A stretch of 64,000 nucleotides of DNA from Bacteroidaceae bacterium (GCA_017516885.1 JAFXAR010000012.1:1-64000), one strand, 5' to 3'. Counted from the first letter of the stretch, positions 7,478 to 16,926 are shown. Notes: generated from the letters alone by a model not told the origin. Made by a program: numbers and translations.

Positions 7478-9835
7478 TTATTTATACTGTACCGGGTAGA
7501 AAGCCGACCACCCTGTAATCTCTGTTGTGTCATCAATCTTGAATGGCGAGTAATACCAGTTATCATTTTTCTCAATAATGATACCGCCTTTCAACTGCAA
7601 ATGTTTATTATCCTCACTGTTGATGTAGTCAATCAGTGCATTATGTTTGTTTGGTGCTTCGGGGTCGCTTCCCTCTGTCTTTGTATCAAACAGGAACACT
7701 TGTCCGTTTTTAGAACGAATAACAAAATCCACATAGAAAAGAGCCTTGTCACCATTATTTTTTATGTAAGGTATTGAGTAATGCTGCTTGCCCTCATCAC
7801 CATTCTTGTACCACCAATCAATATATTGGCTGTTGCTTTCCAAGAACGAAACAAACCTCTGTTCAGGATTAGAAACAGAATAAAGTTCAATAAACGGCAT
7901 CAAAGCGTGGTCTTTTACCGACTCCACAACACGGTGTGTCTCTTCTTTATATAACCTATCTTCGGGCACTTCCCAAGTGTATTGTGCAAAGCCACGCTGT
8001 TTTGCAATATGCTGTCGCTCTTCGAGCTTCTTTTGATAGCGTGCAAGAGCCTTTGCTACAATATTGGTAAATTGTGGTTTGTTGGTGTGGTAAAGAACAA
8101 CCTTTTTAGCATCGGTCTCGAATATCTCAAACAAATCCTCTATTGCTTCTACAAGATAATTTGCCAATACATCGGTACTGTGTGAACGCTCGAAACTACC
8201 AAGCAAAGAACGGCAGAAATCCACATATACACGGTTCACCTCTCCAGCGGTACGGGCATACTTGAACTTCTCACCAACATCAACCGTACCAATATCATTT
8301 TGGAAGAATACATCGGTAGGAATATCAATATTCACATTCTTCACATCAAGACGAATACCGCGAGCTTGTGCTGTATGACGGTTTTTTGCAACTTTGCTCT
8401 CTTCTCCAACTTCGGGTGATGTGCCGTTCTCCTCTTCTTCAAAGAAATCAAACATAGAGAATAGGGATAACTGCACATTCATCAGCCACTCATCTTCAAA
8501 TACCTTCATAAGAACCCGTTTGAAATCGGGGCCAAGACGGTTACGGTCGGCACTCAAACGCACCTCATAAGAACTCGGCAAAGCAACATTTTGCAGACTC
8601 TCGCGACGAACAGACTGCAACATCGACTTGTGCAGATAATCCATATCATCGGCCACAATCTGAATTTGGTCTTTGCTTATGTTAGTATATACATATCCCT
8701 TGTTCAACAAAGGATTTGTATAGAACTTCTGTTCGGGCATACGCAAGATACGACCAACAGTCTGCACTGTAAATTCTTCGCTTGCCAATTTACGGAATAT
8801 AAGCAAAACCGCTGCACGAGGACAATCCCAGCCAAGAGCAATGGCCTGTTTGAACAGTAACACCTCGGTCAAGCAATCCTCTTTCTCGAGTCCGGGCAGA
8901 TTGGATTTTTCATTAGAAAGCCACACTGCAAGTTTGCCGTTGTCCTCATCTATACCGTGTGTCATTCTCAAATAAGTACGCACCTGCTCGGCAATGGTCT
9001 CATCTTCGCTTGACATTGTTTCCGTAGTATCATTCGGTAACTGTATCAAGAGAAGAGGATTTATGTTTACACCCAATTTGTGGTAGGCATCAGCTATCTG
9101 TTTACGCTTTTCAAGAGCCTTTCTTATCAAGTGTTGGTTCAATTCCTCTTCGCTGTTGTAACCTTTTGCGACATCGGGGTTGAGGATAACGCCCTCTTTT
9201 ATCATCTCCTCTTGCACAACAACCTGACGAGGCACATTAACCACATTGTATGATTGTGTTTTTGGAGTAGCAGAAATGCGAATTTCAACTTTTGCATTTA
9301 TGCGTTCAAGCACCTTTTTCGATTTGTCTGCTGTTTTAGACCAAAAAAGATGCTCTTCATCTATTATAACCACAATGGGCGTGCCATTCTCTTTTGTTCT
9401 GTCTGTTATGTTGAACAAAGAACGGCTCTGCTCACCGTCGCGCACCATTATGTTTTTGTCGCTGTTTATACTTGCCCAATTCACAAAAAGAATTTCACCG
9501 GGCTTAATAACACCGTCGCAGTGGTCGAGTTCATCATACATTACCGCACGCAAAAGGCGTGTTTCTGTAAAGAAGTTCTTCATTTTGAAGTAACTCTGCT
9601 CGTGCAACTTGTTAGGTGCTATCCAAATATAGGCCACGTGCTGAAATGGCAAGTCGCTGCGTGCCTGCAACTCTTCGGCAAGAATAGCAAGCATTTCACT
9701 TGCCATTACAGTCTTACCTGCACCTGTAGGAGCCTTGAATATAAGCTGCTGGCGATTGCCTTTAAGTCTTAACAAATCAACCGTCTTTTCTACAAGCTCT
9801 TTAACGGCTTTCTGTTGGTATTTTAACTCTTTCAT
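7478..9835 (-). CDS. Type III restriction-like helicase-nuclease (Res-like)
   Basis: A 785-aa superfamily 2 helicase. Walker A is APTGAGKT (35-42), motif II is DEEH (159-162) and motif VI is in TVGRILRMPE. The C-terminal ~100 residues carry a PD-(D/E)xK nuclease signature: D703 in YVDFVI, then D717-T-K719 in FDTKTEG. This arrangement is that of the Res subunit of type III restriction enzymes, though it is shorter than the usual ~900-1000 residues. Its start overlaps the stop of the methyltransferase gene by 4 nt. In a classic system it would cut DNA lacking methylation after collision or translocation. Here it may instead hand over to the ATPases downstream. Confidence 0.88.
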   Translation of the reverse strand: MKELKYQQKAVKELVEKTVDLLRLKGNRQQLIFKAPTGAGKTVMASEMLAILAEELQARSDLPFQHVAYIWIAPNKLHEQSYFKMKNFFTETRLLRAVMYDELDHCDGVIKPGEILFVNWASINSDKNIMVRDGEQSRSLFNITDRTKENGTPIVVIIDEEHLFWSKTADKSKKVLERINAKVEIRISATPKTQSYNVVNVPRQVVVQEEMIKEGVILNPDVAKGYNSEEELNQHLIRKALEKRKQIADAYHKLGVNINPLLLIQLPNDTTETMSSEDETIAEQVRTYLRMTHGIDEDNGKLAVWLSNEKSNLPGLEKEDCLTEVLLFKQAIALGWDCPRAAVLLIFRKLASEEFTVQTVGRILRMPEQKFYTNPLLNKGYVYTNISKDQIQIVADDMDYLHKSMLQSVRRESLQNVALPSSYEVRLSADRNRLGPDFKRVLMKVFEDEWLMNVQLSLFSMFDFFEEEENGTSPEVGEESKVAKNRHTAQARGIRLDVKNVNIDIPTDVFFQNDIGTVDVGEKFKYARTAGEVNRVYVDFCRSLLGSFERSHSTDVLANYLVEAIEDLFEIFETDAKKVVLYHTNKPQFTNIVAKALARYQKKLEERQHIAKQRGFAQYTWEVPEDRLYKEETHRVVESVKDHALMPFIELYSVSNPEQRFVSFLESNSQYIDWWYKNGDEGKQHYSIPYIKNNGDKALFYVDFVIRSKNGQVFLFDTKTEGSDPEAPNKHNALIDYINSEDNKHLQLKGGIIIEKNDNWYYSPFKIDDTTEITGWSAFYPVQYK

Positions 9836-11682
9836 TCTTCGCCCTCCTCATTATCATTAAACAATGTCAGTGGTGCAGTCTCGCCCTCTTTTTCGGGTGT
9901 AAGGTACTTTTCCTTGCGCTTAGGCAACACTCTTGTATATGCATCATAAATTGCTGCCGGCAATGCCACAAGCTCCACTTTGTCCTGCACTTCAAAGAAA
10001 TCATCACTGAAAGGATACCTACCGGGAGTGAATATGTAAATCTTTAATTTGCCGTTGAACTCTATATTCTTTATCTCCTCCACAATATCAAAAACAGCCT
10101 CTTCTTTATAAAGAATAAGCATATGTTTCTTGTCATTGGCAAAGTAGCGCATCAACTTTGGGTGTGTGGGATATTTACCAAACATCTTCTGCTCGGTATA
10201 TAAATCCTCTTTAATGCAAAGCAAATCAGTTGCAAGCGAAACCAAAGCACGCATATTGCGTGGTGAACGCTCACGTGGCAGGAACTCTGTGCGGTAGTAG
10301 CGGAGAGTGTTATTTGTTAAACCGGCAACCTCTTCGCCCTTTGGTGTGGTATATCCCTCAATGACCTTCTTGTTACGCAGATATGTTACATTTTCGCAAA
10401 TACCATTCTCGTTATTTGTTACAAGAATACATTTTCTATTACCGCCGTCCTCTGCATTTAACCGCATTGTTGCGTGCAGGGTTGTTCCACTGCCAGCAAA
10501 AAAGTCAAGAATAATTGAATCCTTATTTGTAGAAATCCATTGTATCATTTTTAACAATGACATTGGCTTAGGATAATTAAATGTCTTCTCATCAAAAATT
10601 TTATCTAAATCCTTTCTTGCATTATCATTAGAGAAAAGATTGTCTAGAAAAAAAATTGAGGGAATAATATTAGTTCTCTCTTCTATTTCTATAAAATATT
10701 TATTTTGATTTCTTTTTATCGAAGCATACTTATATGTTTTAGTGTAGATACGTTTACCATTCCTAGATTTCTTGACAACAACAAATCCTTCTTTAATTCC
10801 AAAATCTAATAATTCTTTAGACCACCTCCAACGATATCCATCTTTAGGATTGCTTTCTTTTCTAATGTTATACTCTTGTTCTGTAACACCACCAGCATAA
10901 AATGTTTCATTATTAATAACAATCGGGTAGTCTAATGAATTAACATAACCTAGAGTATCATAATCCAGTGTTTGACTCAATTTGTAACACCCTCTTTCAG
11001 CCACAAACTCATCTTTCAACTTAAAAGCAGGATCGGAGTGCGTAAGTTGATTAAATTTTGTGGGTTTACCATAAACAAGAATATAATCATGATTAGTAGC
11101 AACTACATTAGTCGTTTTACCAGCTTTCTTTGTTAATCGCGGAAATATAGATATGAAATTCTCAATACCAAAAATCTCATCGCAAAGTAATTTTAACTGT
11201 GCCTGTTCGTTGTCATCAATCGAAATGAAGATAACACCTTTGTCCGAAAGCAATCTCTTTGCTATACGGAGTCGCTTGCTCATAAATGACAGCCATTTGC
11301 TATGGCGGTATTCATCTTCAGCATCAACAAACTTGTCATTATAGACAAAATCCTTATTGCCAGTATTGTAAGGTGGGTCAATGTAGATAACATCGATAGC
11401 CCTCTCGTGTGTATAAGAAAGAGTAGTAAGTGCTTCGAGGTTGTCGCCTTCAATAAGTATGTGATTGGGAGCATCGGCACTATCCGAAATAATCGCACGC
11501 TCTTTAACTTCGGTGAGCACAGGGATTTCCTCTCGCAAGCGTTCTTCAACCTCTTCAAGCTTTTCTTCCCACACAAGACCATACTTCTTAAAAGAACGCA
11601 ACAATCCCAAAAGGTCGGCTTTCTCATCATTAGTAAGACCTTGTAAATTCTTTATCTTATCAATAAGTTTTTCTTTATCCAT
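9832..11682 (-). CDS. Type III-like adenine DNA methyltransferase (Mod-like)
   Basis: A 616-aa site-specific methyltransferase of the beta class. The catalytic motif DPPY (102-105) comes before the S-adenosylmethionine-binding DFFAGSGT (393-400), the order seen in type III Mod subunits that make N6-methyladenine. Residues ~180-375 between these motifs form the target-recognition domain. Its DNA (about 10557-11142) is visibly more A+T-rich than the flanking halves, which suggests the recognition part was exchanged by recombination. It is 6 nt after the Fic gene and overlaps the helicase-nuclease by 4 nt. It provides self-marking, and perhaps recognition, for the whole operon. Confidence 0.9.
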   Translation of the reverse strand: MDKEKLIDKIKNLQGLTNDEKADLLGLLRSFKKYGLVWEEKLEEVEERLREEIPVLTEVKERAIISDSADAPNHILIEGDNLEALTTLSYTHERAIDVIYIDPPYNTGNKDFVYNDKFVDAEDEYRHSKWLSFMSKRLRIAKRLLSDKGVIFISIDDNEQAQLKLLCDEIFGIENFISIFPRLTKKAGKTTNVVATNHDYILVYGKPTKFNQLTHSDPAFKLKDEFVAERGCYKLSQTLDYDTLGYVNSLDYPIVINNETFYAGGVTEQEYNIRKESNPKDGYRWRWSKELLDFGIKEGFVVVKKSRNGKRIYTKTYKYASIKRNQNKYFIEIEERTNIIPSIFFLDNLFSNDNARKDLDKIFDEKTFNYPKPMSLLKMIQWISTNKDSIILDFFAGSGTTLHATMRLNAEDGGNRKCILVTNNENGICENVTYLRNKKVIEGYTTPKGEEVAGLTNNTLRYYRTEFLPRERSPRNMRALVSLATDLLCIKEDLYTEQKMFGKYPTHPKLMRYFANDKKHMLILYKEEAVFDIVEEIKNIEFNGKLKIYIFTPGRYPFSDDFFEVQDKVELVALPAAIYDAYTRVLPKRKEKYLTPEKEGETAPLTLFNDNEEGEE

Positions 11683-11688
11683 AACACA

Positions 11689-13110
11689 TTATTTTGTTGC
11701 TTTTGCTGTCCTTTCAATTTCATCCAAAATTTTATTGCACAATGTATTCATATAAGGTTTACCTAACTCTATGACATCAAATTCAGAATATCCAACTTCA
11801 AGACTATCCACACCTTCTATATTTGATGACAGCAAACAATTCTTTGGTAGAAACTCAATCTTTATAGAAACTTCTTTACTAAAAACATTGTCTCCCGCAT
11901 AAAGATAATTTTTGAAATTAAATATCACCTCCTCTTCAGTCAAATCAAAATTAACAGGAACCATTCTTCTATTATAGTACAGATTTTTAAAAGATATAAA
12001 AGTCTCTGGTTTAGTATATTCTTTTGGTTTTGGCGTTAAGTTAATTTTTTCAATAAAGCTCTGCTCTTTTTCCACCAATTTGGGGCGCTCATAAGAAAGC
12101 GAATAGCTATCAAACATTGTTTTTAATTCGCTAATACTTTCCTCAAAATGCTTACATAAATCATAAAAAGCACGACGACATTCTCTTACTCCCGCAGTAC
12201 TCTTTTCTATCTTTTTATTTGCAGTCTGTTTCTTTATTAGAGCAATCCTTTTCTTAATATCACCATCTTCTTCAATGTTTTCACCTTTTGCTGCCTTTAT
12301 ACGAATAGTCAATGCACGTTCAACACACATCTGCATATATTCTGTGAATGGTTGTATTTGCACAAGTTCTGCATTTGCGCCATCAGAAGGAATGAGTCCT
12401 ACATTAATATCACTACTATTCAATGCATTAAGATAATTGTCCTTATCGTTACTCCTTACAATAATCATTGGGTAACCTCCACGCAAAAGAATGAAATTTA
12501 CGAGCAAACGAGCAATGCGACCATTACCATCCTCAAATGGGTGAATTCGTATGTAACGATAATGAAATAATGACGCAAGTTCTAATATTGACATATTCCC
12601 TTCTTCAACCGCGTCATTATACCACTTCACAAGAGAAGTCATTAATGCAGGTGTTTCTTCTGGTGAAGCATATTCAAATCTTTCACCAGTTGCTGTTATT
12701 ACAGAATTGGGACGTGTTTTGTAAACACCTGCGTGAACCACATACGATGTTTGTGTTCCGTCTTTAAGTGTTTTATAAACAGTATAATCTTCGCGTAAAA
12801 GTGTTTCATGAAGTTTTCGAACAAACGTTTCTGTCAAAGGACGCTCTTTATCAGCAGCTTCTGTCTGCATCATTTTAAGACACACATTATGAGCCTTCAT
12901 CTCTTCAAGGTCCTGCATCTTGGCATTGCCATCAACCTTGTCAAAAAGCAAAAGCAACTCTGTTTGTCCATATGTCAATGTATTGCCTTCAATATGATTA
13001 GAATTGTAATTGAATTCCAACATAAATTTACGGTCAATTCTTGCCTGTATTTCCTCTGTAACAGGTTGTAACGACAACCATTCCTTATATAACTTCTCTA
13101 TTGCGTTCAT
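11689..13110 (-). CDS. Class II-type Fic protein leading the defence operon
   Basis: A 473-aa Fic enzyme, a family that transfers AMP or similar groups from nucleotides to protein hydroxyls. The active-site motif is complete: HPFEDGNGR (190-198). An N-terminal autoinhibitory helix motif of the form S/TxxxEG/N is present as SNHIEG (37-42), which is typical of class II Fic proteins and indicates that the enzyme is normally held off. Residues ~260-470 form a helical plus beta domain that may bind DNA or a target. It is the first gene of the operon, 6 nt before the methyltransferase, so it is unlikely to be an unrelated neighbour. It may regulate the system or act as an effector. Confidence 0.88.
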   Translation of the reverse strand: MNAIEKLYKEWLSLQPVTEEIQARIDRKFMLEFNYNSNHIEGNTLTYGQTELLLLFDKVDGNAKMQDLEEMKAHNVCLKMMQTEAADKERPLTETFVRKLHETLLREDYTVYKTLKDGTQTSYVVHAGVYKTRPNSVITATGERFEYASPEETPALMTSLVKWYNDAVEEGNMSILELASLFHYRYIRIHPFEDGNGRIARLLVNFILLRGGYPMIIVRSNDKDNYLNALNSSDINVGLIPSDGANAELVQIQPFTEYMQMCVERALTIRIKAAKGENIEEDGDIKKRIALIKKQTANKKIEKSTAGVRECRRAFYDLCKHFEESISELKTMFDSYSLSYERPKLVEKEQSFIEKINLTPKPKEYTKPETFISFKNLYYNRRMVPVNFDLTEEEVIFNFKNYLYAGDNVFSKEVSIKIEFLPKNCLLSSNIEGVDSLEVGYSEFDVIELGKPYMNTLCNKILDEIERTAKATK

Positions 13111-13152
13111 AAAACATTGTAGTATTTATTAATACCAACGTTATAAGTAATG

Positions 13153-13160
13153 CAAAAATA
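13153..13160 (-). promoter_or_regulatory. Possible -7 box of the defence operon
   Basis: On the minus strand this reads TATTTTTG, matching the Bacteroidota TAnnTTTG element, 42 bases before the Fic start codon. The matching TTTG at -33 is not evident, so the site is weak. The A-tract at 13161-13168 next to it may bend the DNA. Confidence 0.35.
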
Positions 13161-13337
13161 AAAAAAAACTTTAAATAGATATTAAAACAGTGTGTTTTTC
13201 ATAGTAATAGATTTTAATTATTATAAGGATAGTCATTTAATGTTTAAATAGTCTCTAATAGTACACTAATGAGTGGGACTGTATACTTTGAGATACATCG
13301 ACTTTGAAGATTTAATACAATATCTTTAGACCAATAG

Positions 13338-15233
13338 TTAATTGCGATAAAAAGCCCATCTGTAGCGCTTATCATTAGGAAGATTTACAAGGTGCTTCTT
13401 CAAGAGTTGCCCCTCTGGACCATAAAAATAGATATTGGAACAGAATTCCGCCCAAATCTGTTCACTGTTTTTATAATATAAGTCTAATTCATCGTCCGTG
13501 AATGTTGATTTATATTTATTGCTAATCTCAAAACCTTTCTTTTGCAATTCTTTCAAAATGTGACTATGGCTTTCATGAGGGTTATTTGCAAAATTTATCT
13601 TAAGGGCTTCATATGAAATCTTCTTTCGCTCTTTCTCATCGGCCATCCTTGTGTACCAATGTGTTCGTAAAATTTCTTGTGGCATATATTTATCTCCATT
13701 CATTGATTCTTTAAAGATGCGAGATGTAATGTTTTTATCATGACGAAAAAAAACATAACGCACTTCGGGGAGAAGATTAAAATCATCTTCCCGCTCCAAA
13801 TTAATAAGAAACCCAGATTGATTTCCACTTCGCATAAATGGTTGTTTGCCTATAGTATCAATATTGTATTTACGTCCTTCGCGTTTTGAAAATGTATCAG
13901 CTTGAATATCGAAATAATAAAGAACTCCAAGTTTATCACCGTCGTATTCGATATAACGGTCATTATTCATGTCAAATGTAGTGATAGCAAAGAATTTGGC
14001 CACTTCAATGTCATTTGTGAGATCTAATAGATGTGTGCGATTATAGTAGTGTTGACTCAAACCAACATAGTTTACCTTAAAGCGTACGAACTCATTCATC
14101 AGCATAAAACCTTGCTCAAACAATTTTACAAGTGGATGTTCGCGAAGAAGGACTTCCATTTCATTTATTTGGATCATGTCATCAACATAATAGGATTTTC
14201 TTGAATCTCTAAAAAGAGAAGGTTTACATGGAGAGAAAAATTCGGCTTGACCTCTGTATAAGAACTTGTTTCTTCTCAATGATGGCTTTATGGAAAATCT
14301 TGGTATCATCGTCTTATCTGTTTGAGTTAGTTGATTGACAACAAAACATGGGCTTTCTGCATTGTTTAAATGATAATATCCAACATGTGGCGAAGCCCAA
14401 GATATCCTGAAATAATTTCGCTCAAAATCATAATAAAATTGTTCGTTATTTATCTTATGACGATATCTGTCCGAAAGTAAATATTCCTGTTCTGTCTTAA
14501 GAATAAAATCTGCAGCTGCATCAACGTTAGGAAATGGATTTGTAATACTTCCTGGTTCATTTTCTTTTAATGATGGAATTTGTCGATTTATGGATTCAAT
14601 ATAAAGATTACCTAATTCTTCTCCGCGTTTTTTATATTCGTCCGGACTAAATGAAATGAATTCATTAACTTGTCGGCTTGCGATGTCGTATCCTTTATTA
14701 ACAATGCAGTCCATTCCAAACTTATTTTTAAGCATCTCTAGAATAGGCTTTTTATCATTGGGGTCAAAGCCTATTATCTGCTTGATATTTGAAGGCAATA
14801 GAGGATTTTTATGTATGGGAATACCTTTTACAATTTTTAAGGATTCTGCAAAAATAGAACTTTCTATGTCTGTAATGAAATTTGTTTTTGTACCTGTTGT
14901 AAGATAATTATTCCAGATATATGCTAATTTGTATCCAAACGTTCTGTAAATAGTTGGACTGTCATTTTTTGCATTGCGGTTTAATGATATCATCATTCTA
15001 AAAAAAGGAATAAAGAAAAGAATTTTACGTTTTTCATATTCGATATGTATCGGTTCCATACCATTTATGGAAAACCCAACTCCAATATTAATTTCCGGAT
15101 ATTTATCTTTAGGAACATTAATAAATTTGAGAGCCTCGTGAAAAAATGCTGTAAGTAATTGCATTGTTTCTTCTTCATTCAATATAAACTTTTGTTCATC
15201 TGTCATAACACTACTCTGTATAATAATTTTCAT
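13338..15233 (-). CDS. FRG-domain protein, possible defence effector
   Basis: A 631-aa protein. The FRG domain starts with FLYRGQ (324-329) and continues through QHYYN (394-398) and LLDLT (402-406), the conserved features of this family. FRG domains often occur in genes near mobile elements and toxins, and no activity is firmly known to me. The first ~300 residues are an unrecognised helical region. The gene is A+T-rich and separated from the Fic gene by 227 bases, so it has its own expression. Being next to the modification operon, it may be an independent effector or a system-associated toxin. Confidence 0.75.
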   Translation of the reverse strand: MKIIIQSSVMTDEQKFILNEEETMQLLTAFFHEALKFINVPKDKYPEINIGVGFSINGMEPIHIEYEKRKILFFIPFFRMMISLNRNAKNDSPTIYRTFGYKLAYIWNNYLTTGTKTNFITDIESSIFAESLKIVKGIPIHKNPLLPSNIKQIIGFDPNDKKPILEMLKNKFGMDCIVNKGYDIASRQVNEFISFSPDEYKKRGEELGNLYIESINRQIPSLKENEPGSITNPFPNVDAAADFILKTEQEYLLSDRYRHKINNEQFYYDFERNYFRISWASPHVGYYHLNNAESPCFVVNQLTQTDKTMIPRFSIKPSLRRNKFLYRGQAEFFSPCKPSLFRDSRKSYYVDDMIQINEMEVLLREHPLVKLFEQGFMLMNEFVRFKVNYVGLSQHYYNRTHLLDLTNDIEVAKFFAITTFDMNNDRYIEYDGDKLGVLYYFDIQADTFSKREGRKYNIDTIGKQPFMRSGNQSGFLINLEREDDFNLLPEVRYVFFRHDKNITSRIFKESMNGDKYMPQEILRTHWYTRMADEKERKKISYEALKINFANNPHESHSHILKELQKKGFEISNKYKSTFTDDELDLYYKNSEQIWAEFCSNIYFYGPEGQLLKKHLVNLPNDKRYRWAFYRN

Positions 15234-15690
15234 TATAAATTGCTGTAGCTTACTGTCGCCACCTTAATTACACTGTTCAAATTGTTCTCAAAGATACGCT
15301 TGGCTGCAAATCAGAATAAGCTCTTGCATAAATTGTCTTCTTGCTTTTATTTTTCGCAGACAATAATGCAGATAGACTTCATATAAAGCAAGGTGTATAT
15401 ATCCGTAGGTCCTGCTCTTGTTATCAACGCTGTATAATCTTTGTAATTTTTAAAATGCAATACACTACACACTAGCAAGACCTGTTTATCAGAAATGCTA
15501 TCGAGGATATTATTCTGTCATTTATTAGTAAGCTACCAAACAATGCAAATATATAATGAGTTGTTTATGACTTGCAAAATATTTTGTTCATTTTTGTGCG
15601 GTGTTCAATGAGAATGAACAAGGGGATATGAGTGAACGAGTAGTTGTTACTGACAAATCGGTCGCACAATACGATTGTTTTGTCAGTGTA
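15234..15690. other. Gene-free stretch with a long imperfect hairpin
   Basis: There is no convincing gene in these 457 bases. At 15649-15687 an imperfect inverted repeat pairs ACTGACAA (15649-15656) with TTGTCAGT (15680-15687) and ATCG with CGAT inside it. It lies directly beside the 29-nt motif repeated at 32513. It may mark the edge of an inserted or rearranged segment. Confidence 0.4.
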
Positions 15691-15719
15691 TTTTTTTGTG
15701 GCATTATAGCAACTTAATC
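15691..15719 (-). repeat. 29-nt motif, inverted copy of 32513-32541
   Basis: Read on the minus strand, the motif begins GATTAAGTTGCTATAATGCC. It matches 32513-32541 on the plus strand at 28 of 29 positions. In both places it lies on the 5' side of a GIY-YIG-like gene or remnant. It probably belongs to the mobile or duplicated unit that carried that gene, for instance as part of its promoter. Confidence 0.7.
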
Positions 15720-15957
15720 CTTATGTTTCACCATTACCTCTGCCGCAAAATTATGAAACAAATAGGCCTCCACTGCAGCTGCAACATCCTGACTAGCAGT
15801 TTGCCCTCTGAATAAAACTTCTCCAGCAAAGGCTCGCCGACGTGGAATTTTATTGGAAAATCGGCCACGGAGGAAATGGTACGAACTGTTATTCAATATA
15901 TGCATATGCTTATTTGAGGGATTGGTATACAATTGAGTATTGTGCATTGGTTTGAAA
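15720..15957. pseudogene. Scrambled remnant of the 32-kb GIY-YIG-like gene
   Basis: Two pieces of the protein encoded at 32138-32463 are found here on opposite strands. The minus strand reads EVLFRGQTASQDVAAAVE (about 15765-15835), matching EVIFRGQTANQDVAAAME. The plus strand reads GHGGNGTNCYSIYAYAYL (about 15850-15915), matching VHGGNGTNSYSIYVYAYL. The middle of an ancestral plus-strand gene therefore seems to have been inverted locally and its N-terminus lost. The minus-strand piece can be extended to a 77-aa open frame, but this chimera is most likely not a functional gene. Confidence 0.7.
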
Positions 15958-15959
15958 AA

Positions 15960-15975
15960 GCCCTCTGAAGAGGGC
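15960..15975 (-). terminator. Terminator of the ardA-like gene
   Basis: A 6-bp G+C-rich stem (15960-15965 with 15970-15975) with a TGAA loop lies 7 bases beyond the ArdA-type stop codon. It is followed on the minus strand by five T residues, a textbook intrinsic terminator. Confidence 0.75.
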
Positions 15976-15981
15976 CTTTAA

Positions 15982-16602
15982 TCAATAATCGGAAAACACA
16001 TATCCATCGCAGAAGGTGTAATCGTAGGCAAACAAATCGCGTGTAAAACGCTCGATGTCAAAATAGCGACGGGCAAACTCCGGAATGTCGGGATAACAAT
16101 CATCAAGTAACTGTTCTGCGAACTCCTCTTCGCTATCCCATTTGCCTTTGAAACGCTCGCGTACATCTTCAATGGTGTAGCCCTCGCCGTAATTATCGGT
16201 AAAGGCATCGAACATATTCCTGTCCTCCTCGTCCATATTTCCGTACTCCAAAATCTTGTCGAATGTAACTTCATTGAAGCAGCTTTCCGAATACCATTCA
16301 GAGGAGAAATTTTCATAATCCTGGTACATAAATTCCGGATCTTCCTCATCAATGTGGAGCAAATGGCAGAACTCCATAAAATCATCGTAATCGAGGAACG
16401 ATGTCAAATCCACCCACATACCGTAGAGCGAACCGCAATTATACTTGTAGTATGTACCTACATATACGGCTGAATTACCACTTGTGTAATCATATTCGTG
16501 TTCTGTTACCACTTCTACCCAATTTTCGGGGCGAACTCTCTCCTGTGAATTACCAAAGCTGTTCATCACTTGTTTGCTGTTTTGAGAAATAAGATTTTCC
16601 AT
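15982..16602 (-). CDS. ArdA-type antirestriction protein
   Basis: A 206-aa, strongly acidic protein with the ArdA pattern: an N-terminal AVYVGTYYKYNCGSLYGMWV segment, the FLDYDDFMEFC helix, and many Asp/Glu residues spread over the C-terminal two thirds. ArdA proteins mimic bent B-form DNA and block type I restriction complexes. They travel on conjugative elements and phages. The length is slightly above the usual ~165-180 residues because of a 30-residue N-terminal lead. The gene is a single unit with its own terminator, separated from the defence operon by the FRG gene. It marks this part as mobile-element DNA. Confidence 0.85.
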   Translation of the reverse strand: MENLISQNSKQVMNSFGNSQERVRPENWVEVVTEHEYDYTSGNSAVYVGTYYKYNCGSLYGMWVDLTSFLDYDDFMEFCHLLHIDEEDPEFMYQDYENFSSEWYSESCFNEVTFDKILEYGNMDEEDRNMFDAFTDNYGEGYTIEDVRERFKGKWDSEEEFAEQLLDDCYPDIPEFARRYFDIERFTRDLFAYDYTFCDGYVFSDY

Positions 16603-16926
16603 AACCTTGAATTATTTGTGAATACCCTGTTTTTGAAACTTTTTATGTGCCGGTAACAGAGCAAGATCAAAGGCTACGGAAGCAGCAAGGAATTACACAA
16701 AGGCAAGAATTGCAGTAAATACTACCTGAAGGCGTGGAGATTTTTGGTGTAAACTCGCTGTGTCCTTGTGCTGTTGCCTCTTGCCCTACCTTCGCACACG
16801 AAAAAGTCAAAACAGAGTATCACATTCAAGGTGGAAAATCCCTAAAAACTGCAAAGTGATACTTAACAACTGGATTCAGGAAAGAGTCCGCATTTTATTA
16901 GGAAGTGGTAATAATCTGCAAAAAGT

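Noticed and set aside
2998..13110. BREX or DISARM system
   Set aside because: No PglZ, BrxC or DUF1998-type protein is present. The methyltransferase and helicase are of type III layout.
15714..15947. A functional 77-aa gene
   Set aside because: Comparison with the 32-kb gene shows that the frame joins an inverted fragment to unrelated sequence.
15978..16385. A 135-aa reading frame inside the ArdA region
   Set aside because: It is a shifted frame of the ArdA-type gene with unnatural composition; the ArdA frame shows clear family features.
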